From: OMIS01 sp964443885
Lineage (GTDB): Bacteria; Patescibacteriota; Microgenomatia; UBA1400; PJMF01
DNA: 18,953 nucleotides
Direction of reading: 5' to 3'
NCBI GenBank assembly: GCA_964443885.1
Contig: CAYUES010000018.1
Location: 1-18,953 of the forward strand
In this document: positions 13,926 to 18,953 of the stretch, in pieces
Position numbering within the stretch: position 1 is the first letter of the stretch
How the letters are laid out: every line of letters begins with the position of its first letter
The notes under the pieces: generated by a model
What the model was told of the DNA's origin: nothing
The model's database searches: none
What the model saw: only the letters and a program-made list of their open reading frames with translations
Made by a program: the position numbers and the translations under genes

Positions 13926-15422
13926 ATGAACTGGCAAAACTACTCGCACTACTATCTCATTGGCATCAAAGGTGTCGCTATGACATCTCTGGCACAGATC
14001 TTGCTCGATGCGGGCAAAACAGTACAAGGTAGTGATACCACCGAGTCGTTTGTAACTCAAGATATTCTGAACTCACTGCAAATTCAAGTCGACTCATTTG
14101 AAGCTGCGATCCCAACTGGCACAGACTGCATCATTTAAACGGCTGCCCCCAAAGGCCCGTTTAATACTCAAGTCATTGCTGCTCAATCACAAAATATTCC
14201 CTGTTTTTCACAAGCAGAAGCAGTCGCCAACTTTTTCAATCAAAAAAGAGGAATCGCGGTGTGTGGTGTTGGCGGCAAATCCACTACGAGTGCGATGATT
14301 ACCTGGATTTTGGAAAAGACAAATCGCAATCCATCGTTTTCAGTGGGAGTTGGCAAGATCATCGGTCTGGAACGAACAGGCAAATGGAGTGAACAGAGTG
14401 AGTTTTTTGTGGCCGAAGCCGACGAGTATGTAACAGACCCAACTGCCTTGACTCGAGGTGAAGCGATTACGCCTCGTTTTTCCTACATGTATCCATACAT
14501 CACTGTCTGCACCAACTTTGCGTTTGATCATCCAGATGTCTATGTCAGTATCGCCGATACCAAACAAGCCTATCAGAACTTCTTCAATCAAATTAGCCCC
14601 GTTGGTACTCTGGTACTCAACGACCGAGATCGGGGAGTTGTCCCTGTCAGTACTACCACTCAGCAAATTTACTACTTTGGTGAGAGCGAGACCGCTGACT
14701 TTGGCATCGTTAGCAGTAGTGTTGTGTATCAAGCGGGCAGTACCAAAGCGATATTTTTTGATCGCAGTCCAGCTCCTGCTGCAGATAGCGGTGCTCAAGT
14801 AGATCCCACTCTTGAAGCGGCGCAAAGTACTCCACAACAGCCACAAATGTTGCAGTACGAAGTTGTCCTCCAAATTCCTGGCATGTACAACTTAGAAAAT
14901 GCTGCCTATGCGATCTTTGCCGCTAAAGTAGCAGGCGTACCAGTAGCTGAAAGTTGTGCAGCTTTGGCATCGTTCCAGTCCACCAAACGTCGCTTTGAGC
15001 GAATTGGTGAAAAAAACGGCGTGTTATATTTTGATGACTATGCGCATCATCCGTCTGAAGTCAAAAACGTGATTGCAGCAATCAAACTCTGGTATCCAAA
15101 TCAGCGAATCGTGACTGCGTTCCAATCTCACACTTTCTCACGCACCAAACAGTTTTTTGATCAATTTGTTGAGGCACTTGGTGAAAGCTCAGAAGTGGTC
15201 TTGATCGATATTTTTGCGTCTGCCCGAGAAGCCTACGACGACTCAATTACTAGTGATATGTTGGTGAGTGCAGTTCAAGCCAAGTATCCACAAACTCAGA
15301 TTAGTAACGTCAAGACAATTGAGAATTTAGCCCAACACTTGCAAACTAGCTTGCAGCCGGGTGATATTTGTTTGACAATTGGAGCGGGGGATATTTATAA
15401 AGTACACGACTTACTCACATAA
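13926..15422 (+). pseudogene. murC: UDP-N-acetylmuramate-L-alanine ligase MurC, interrupted by an in-frame TAA
   Basis: MurC attaches L-Ala to UDP-MurNAc. The first 70 codons encode the N-terminal Rossmann domain (YLIGIKGVAMTSLAQ, GSDTTES). A TAA at 14136-14138 then ends the frame after DCII, and the same frame goes straight on with TAAPKGPFNTQVIAA, exactly the expected continuation (family: Tyr-Thr/Ser-x-Ala). Codon 71 therefore was probably TAT or TAC (Tyr). The remainder has EADEYVTDP, DDYAHHPSEV, FQSHTFSRTK and LTIGAGDIY, all MurC rather than Mpl features. The P-loop reads GVGGKSTT instead of GTHGKTTT. A Pro/Ala/Gln-rich insert lies near residues 280-300. Total length, 498 codons, is normal for MurC. 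A sequencing error, a real nonsense mutation or a split gene restarting at GTG 14259 (AGAGGA 6 bases before it) all remain possible; an essential gene makes error the simplest. Confidence 0.88.
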
Positions 15423-15499
15423 CTCACACGAGCGACTGTATACAACTATCGAGAACCCTACAAAAGCACCATAAAATAAGTACAGTATTCGAGACAACT

Positions 15500-16579
15500 A
15501 TGACTCTAGCAGCACAACTCAACCAGCAGTTTCCAGAACTCCACTTTACTAGTGAAGAGCCGCTGGCGCCGTTTACGACAGTAAAAATTGGTGGTCCTGC
15601 CGAAGCATTTGCACGAATTACAACCCGTGAGGAACTGGTCGCTGTCACCAAGTACGCCCGCCAAAATGATATTCCGCTGACGATACTTGGTTGGGGAGCC
15701 AACACCCTCATCGCTGATCGCGGACTGCGTGGCATTGTCATCCGCAACGAAGCCAATAAAATTACCGTTCAGGAAGGTCTTCCGCCGGTGATCTACCAGA
15801 CTCCAGAAGTTTCCGCTCGCTGGGGTGCCGACGATACTCAAGGCACCAATAAATATCAGTTCGCTGACCTGGACTTTGCCGAACAACACGCCCCACAAGT
15901 CTGGGTAACTATGGATAGTGGCGTTTCCTTACCAATGGCGATCAATATTTTGCTCTCACAGGAAGTGACGGGCCTCCAGTGGTATGCCCGAATTCCCGCT
16001 AGTGTCGGTGGTGCAATCTACAACAATATTCATGGCGGCACTCACTTCATTAGTGAAGTTCTCAACAGCGTGTCTGTCATCACCAAAGATGGTGCAGAAA
16101 AAACGATTCCTGTCACCGAGCTCGAAGCTGGCTATGACTACTCACGGTTTCACCATTCAGAAGAAACGATTATTGCTGCGGATTTTTTACTCTACAAAGG
16201 TGACGTGCTCAAAGCCAAACAAGTCGCACAAGAGTGGGCAGTTCGTAAAAAAATCCAACCGCAAAACTCGCTCGGCTGTGTCTTTCAAAATATTTCAGCT
16301 GATGAACAAAAACGCCTGGAACTCCCCACGCCAAGTATTGGTTACATTGTCGAACACGTGCTCAAACTGCAAAGCTACAAAGTTGGTGATGCGATTGTTT
16401 CACCAAAGCACGCCGCATTCATCGAAAATACTGGTAATGCAACCGCCTCTGACTATTTGGAAATAATTCGTACTATACTAACGATGGCTCAAGAAAAACT
16501 GGGAGTACAGTTACAACCAGAGATTTTTTTCCTTGGGTTTACGTCCGAAGAACTAACTGGCATAGTAAGCAAAAAATAA
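15500..16579 (+). CDS. murB: UDP-N-acetylenolpyruvoylglucosamine reductase
   Basis: MurB reduces UDP-GlcNAc-enolpyruvate to UDP-MurNAc with NADPH and FAD in the cytosol. FAD-binding blocks are TTVKIGGPAEAF (26-37) and LGWGANTLIADRG (63-75); the substrate-binding domain has ARIPASVGGAIYNNIHGG (163-180), SPKHAAFIENTG (301-312) and the catalytic Glu in PEIFFLG (Glu341). The proton-donating Ser of E. coli MurB (Ser229) is replaced by Cys260 in SLGCVF, a substitution seen in other MurB families. The 359-residue length is slightly above usual because of an insert of about 35 residues at 92-128 between the FAD subdomains. It starts 77 bases after murC; TACAGT at 15481-15486 is only a weak -10 candidate and there is no Shine-Dalgarno sequence. 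The gene ends 9 bases before murA. Confidence 0.94.
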   Translation: MTLAAQLNQQFPELHFTSEEPLAPFTTVKIGGPAEAFARITTREELVAVTKYARQNDIPLTILGWGANTLIADRGLRGIVIRNEANKITVQEGLPPVIYQTPEVSARWGADDTQGTNKYQFADLDFAEQHAPQVWVTMDSGVSLPMAINILLSQEVTGLQWYARIPASVGGAIYNNIHGGTHFISEVLNSVSVITKDGAEKTIPVTELEAGYDYSRFHHSEETIIAADFLLYKGDVLKAKQVAQEWAVRKKIQPQNSLGCVFQNISADEQKRLELPTPSIGYIVEHVLKLQSYKVGDAIVSPKHAAFIENTGNATASDYLEIIRTILTMAQEKLGVQLQPEIFFLGFTSEELTGIVSKK

Positions 16580-16588
16580 AGGAACGCA

Positions 16589-17914
16589 ATGGAAGTCTTT
16601 AAAGTAACTGGTGGCAATCAACTGCATGGCTCAGTCAGAATTGGTGGTGCTAAAAATGCATCGTACAAGATTATGATCGCATCACTACTTGGCAATGCTG
16701 AGTCCAGGCTTTTGAACTTTTCTCACATTAGTGACGTTGAAAAAGTCGTCTCGATTATTGAGTACTTGGGTGGCACTGTCAAAAAAGCTGGTGAGCGTTC
16801 GTTGTTCATCAATCCAACCACCATGCACTCGCACCAACTCAACCCGGCTGATGGAGCACTTGGCAGGTTTTCAACGCTTTTTATTCCTGTTTTACTAGCC
16901 AAGTTTGGTAAAGCAGTCGTCCCCAACCCCGGTGGTGACAAAATTGGTAAGCGGCCACTCGAGCGCCACTTTGAAGGTCTTGAAGCACTTGGTGCCCGAA
17001 TCAGAGAAGAGAACGGCCTGATTTATGCCGAGACAGATGGCTTGGTCGGTGCCAACTACACCTTCACCAAAAACACCCACACTGGTACCGAAACTGTCTT
17101 GCTGGCGGCCGCCGCGGCCCAAGGTACGACAATTCTACAAAATGCCGCTGAAGAACCAGAAATTGATGACTTGATTACTTTTTTAAATAAAATGGGCGCC
17201 CAAATCACTCGAAAACCAGATCGTGTTATTGAGATACAAGGCAACACCAACCTGGGCGGGGCAATTCACAAAATCATGTCTGATCGCAACGAAGCCGTCA
17301 GTTATGCCTGCGCCGCAATTGCCACCAAAGGTGACGTGATTATCGAGAACGCCCAACCCGAGCACCTCAAAGCATTTTTGGACAAACTTGAAGAGATTAA
17401 TGCTGGCTATGAAGTCGGTAGCTTCGGCATTCGCTTTTTCTACAAAGGCCCACTTCGTGCTACTAACGTTACCACCGAGATTGCCCCAGGCTTTATGACC
17501 GACTGGCAGCCATTATTTGCGACAGTTTTAACCCAGTGCGAAGGCACCAGTATTTTGCACGAAACGATTATGCAGACTCGTTTTCAATACGTACCAGCAC
17601 TCCAGTCAATGGGCGCCCAGATCGAGTTATTTAATCCTGAAGTTAGCAATCCTGAAGAAGTTTATAACTTCAACTTGGCCGATGATACAGCCGAGAACTT
17701 TCACGCCATACGAATTACTGGCCCAGCTGCCCTACAGGCAGGGAACTTCGAAGTGCATGACTTACGACATGGTGCTACACTAATTGTAGCTGCTTTAGCA
17801 GCCCAAGGAACTTCATACATCAGCGGAATTGGACACGTTGAAAGAGGGTATGAGGCTTTGGCCGAACGCTTACAGTCCATGGGTGCCGACATTACCCGAA
17901 TGAACAAGGAATAA
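16589..17914 (+). CDS. murA: UDP-N-acetylglucosamine 1-carboxyvinyltransferase with Asp at the fosfomycin site
   Basis: MurA transfers enolpyruvate from phosphoenolpyruvate to UDP-GlcNAc, the first committed step of peptidoglycan synthesis. The 441-residue chain has the two-domain fold marks: Lys22-Asn23 in GGAKNASYKI, GGDKIGKRPLERH (115-127), APGFMTDWQP (catalytic Asp of the TD motif) and HDLRHGATL near the end. At the loop position of E. coli Cys115 (PGGC) the sequence is PGGD, with Asp117 at 16937-16939. Cys115 is the residue alkylated by fosfomycin, and the Cys-to-Asp form is active but insensitive in Mycobacterium and Chlamydia. An AAGGA ribosome binding site lies just before the ATG. 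It is followed after 6 bases by mraY. Confidence 0.95.
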   Translation: MEVFKVTGGNQLHGSVRIGGAKNASYKIMIASLLGNAESRLLNFSHISDVEKVVSIIEYLGGTVKKAGERSLFINPTTMHSHQLNPADGALGRFSTLFIPVLLAKFGKAVVPNPGGDKIGKRPLERHFEGLEALGARIREENGLIYAETDGLVGANYTFTKNTHTGTETVLLAAAAAQGTTILQNAAEEPEIDDLITFLNKMGAQITRKPDRVIEIQGNTNLGGAIHKIMSDRNEAVSYACAAIATKGDVIIENAQPEHLKAFLDKLEEINAGYEVGSFGIRFFYKGPLRATNVTTEIAPGFMTDWQPLFATVLTQCEGTSILHETIMQTRFQYVPALQSMGAQIELFNPEVSNPEEVYNFNLADDTAENFHAIRITGPAALQAGNFEVHDLRHGATLIVAALAAQGTSYISGIGHVERGYEALAERLQSMGADITRMNKE

Positions 17915-17920
17915 TTTTTT

Positions 17921-18953
17921 ATGAATCCGCTTGCCGTTTTACTTGGAGTTTTATTATTTTCGTTTTGTTTGACGTCGGTGGCGATTATTCCCTTCATTAA
18001 CTTACTGTACTCACTCAAGTTTCAACGGCTTGAACAAGATACCAGAGATGTCTTTGGTAAACTGACCCCGATCTTCAACTACTTTCATCAAAAAAAAGCC
18101 GGCGTGCCTGTCGGAGGTGGACTACTAGTTATCTCGGTTGTCTCGGTTTTATTTGCGATTTTGTTGCCTGTCCTAGAGTTTTTTGGTGTCGATATTACGA
18201 GCAATCACAAAAATATTACTGCTGAAGTAAATATTTTATTCTTCACGTTTATGTCATTTGGGATCTTAGGATTATACGATGATATCAAGAAGTTCTTTAA
18301 ACTTGAAGCAACCGGCTTTTTTGGTTTGAAGATGAAACACAAGCTGATGTTTGAGATTGTCCTGGCGTTAATTATTAGTTTTATGATGTTTTTCTCACTC
18401 GGCATTTCCTTTATTTATATTCCTTTTTTGGGTACATTTGATATTGGTATGTTCTTTATTCCGTTTGCGACGTTTACGATCGTAGCGTTTGCCAATGCGA
18501 TTAACATGACTGATGGCCTCGATGGGCTAGCCGCAGGCTCGCTCATGATTTCACTCTTTGGCTTATGGTTTTTGTCAGCCGCAATCTTGGACGTGCCGCT
18601 TTCATTATTCCTCGCACTCTGGATTGGTGCGTTGATTTCGTTTCTGTACTTCAATGTTTTCCCGGCTCGGCTGTTTATGGGGGATGTCGGTTCGCTCGCC
18701 TTTGGCGCCACCTTGGCAGTGGTAGGCTTACTACTCGGGAAAGCATTCGCACTACCGATCATTGGTTTTATTTTTGTCTTGGAAATTTCCTCATCATTTT
18801 TACAATTAATGAGCAAACGATTCTTAAAGCGGAAAATTTTACCGGCGGCACCATTTCATCTGACTTTGCAGAAAATGGGTTGGGAAGAACCAAAGATTGT
18901 GCAGCGCGCTTGGCTTATTCAAATCATGCTAACCTTGTTTGGTGTCTGGTTAA
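17921..18953 (+). CDS. mraY: Phospho-N-acetylmuramoyl-pentapeptide transferase MraY (3' end outside window)
   Basis: MraY transfers phospho-MurNAc-pentapeptide from UDP to undecaprenyl phosphate at the inner membrane, giving lipid I. 344 codons are open to the right edge, probably close to the full length. Many hydrophobic segments are seen, with the family blocks GLYDDIKKFF (the metal-binding Asp pair), INMTDGLDGLAAGS, FMGDVGSLAFG and GWEEPKIVQRAWLIQ. The conserved PIHHHFE loop reads PFHLTLQ, so only the first His of the HHH motif is kept. The first cytoplasmic loop keeps KAGVPVGGG (family: KxGTPTMGG). AAGGA at 17906-17910 is the likely ribosome binding site, inside the end of murA. WecA/TagO-type relatives are less likely given the GWEEPK block and the place in a mur cluster. 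Confidence 0.93.
   Translation, partial: MNPLAVLLGVLLFSFCLTSVAIIPFINLLYSLKFQRLEQDTRDVFGKLTPIFNYFHQKKAGVPVGGGLLVISVVSVLFAILLPVLEFFGVDITSNHKNITAEVNILFFTFMSFGILGLYDDIKKFFKLEATGFFGLKMKHKLMFEIVLALIISFMMFFSLGISFIYIPFLGTFDIGMFFIPFATFTIVAFANAINMTDGLDGLAAGSLMISLFGLWFLSAAILDVPLSLFLALWIGALISFLYFNVFPARLFMGDVGSLAFGATLAVVGLLLGKAFALPIIGFIFVLEISSSFLQLMSKRFLKRKILPAAPFHLTLQKMGWEEPKIVQRAWLIQIMLTLFGVWL

Noticed and set aside
14136..14138. Use of TAA as a sense codon (alternative code)
   Set aside because: TAA ends recO, glyS, murB, murA and others in this window, and TGA and TAG also act as stops.
14098..14298. Open frame of 66 codons bridging the two murC parts in a different frame
   Set aside because: Its translation shows no Mur features, whereas the murC frame reads on correctly through the TAA. 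It is a shadow and does not indicate a frameshift.
14340..14873. Minus-strand open frame of 177 codons opposite murC
   Set aside because: No recognisable motif and fully overlapped by conserved MurC sequence on the + strand.
18415..18816. Minus-strand open frame of 133 codons opposite mraY
   Set aside because: Low-complexity Ser/Asn/Lys-rich translation typical of the antisense of a hydrophobic membrane protein; mraY is clear on the + strand.

Overview
The window looks like chromosomal DNA of a Candidate Phyla Radiation (Patescibacteria) bacterium, most likely a Microgenomates- or Katanobacteria-like lineage (phylum-level confidence moderate, finer placement low). This rests on a large DUF4012 surface protein with the FQND...LRPTGGF motif, a MurE homologue lacking most of its N-terminal domain, a divergent MurC and MraY, a short RecO, several apparently leaderless genes and compact spacing. 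TAA, TAG and TGA all end genes here, so the code appears standard. All genes are on the + strand. No tRNA, rRNA, CRISPR array or insertion sequence was seen, and no gene-free stretch exceeds 300 bases.

Layout. (1) 1-2433: surface-polysaccharide genes. A GT4 glycosyltransferase cut by the left edge, a GDP-mannose pyrophosphorylase (manC) and a phosphoglycosyl transferase that loads the first sugar onto a lipid carrier form one tight operon. (2) 2452-5081: a membrane-anchored DUF4012 protein and recO, each with a -10 box almost touching its ATG. (3) 5059-6721: a promoter inside the recO tail drives a T-box leader with overlapping antiterminator and terminator, followed by glycyl-tRNA synthetase (glyS). 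(4) 6723-8962: two unrecognised membrane-anchored proteins, preceded by striking hairpins and palindromes. (5) 9107-18953: a division and cell-wall (dcw) cluster in the order mraZ, rsmH, ftsL-like, ftsI, murE, murC, murB, murA, mraY, the last cut by the right edge.

The dcw genes together make UDP-MurNAc from UDP-GlcNAc (murA, murB), add amino acids (murC, murE), transfer the product to undecaprenyl phosphate (mraY) and crosslink it at the septum (ftsI with ftsL). MurD and MurF are not in the window. MraZ probably represses its own operon through two TGGGA boxes just after the promoter.

Two defects affect reading: rsmH contains a 10-N assembly gap that hides about 30 codons, and murC carries an in-frame TAA at codon 71. 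The points most worth a second look are the glycine T-box, the murC stop, Asp instead of Cys in the MurA active site (predicts fosfomycin insensitivity), the eroded HHH motif in MraY, the MraZ operator, and the leaderless promoters.
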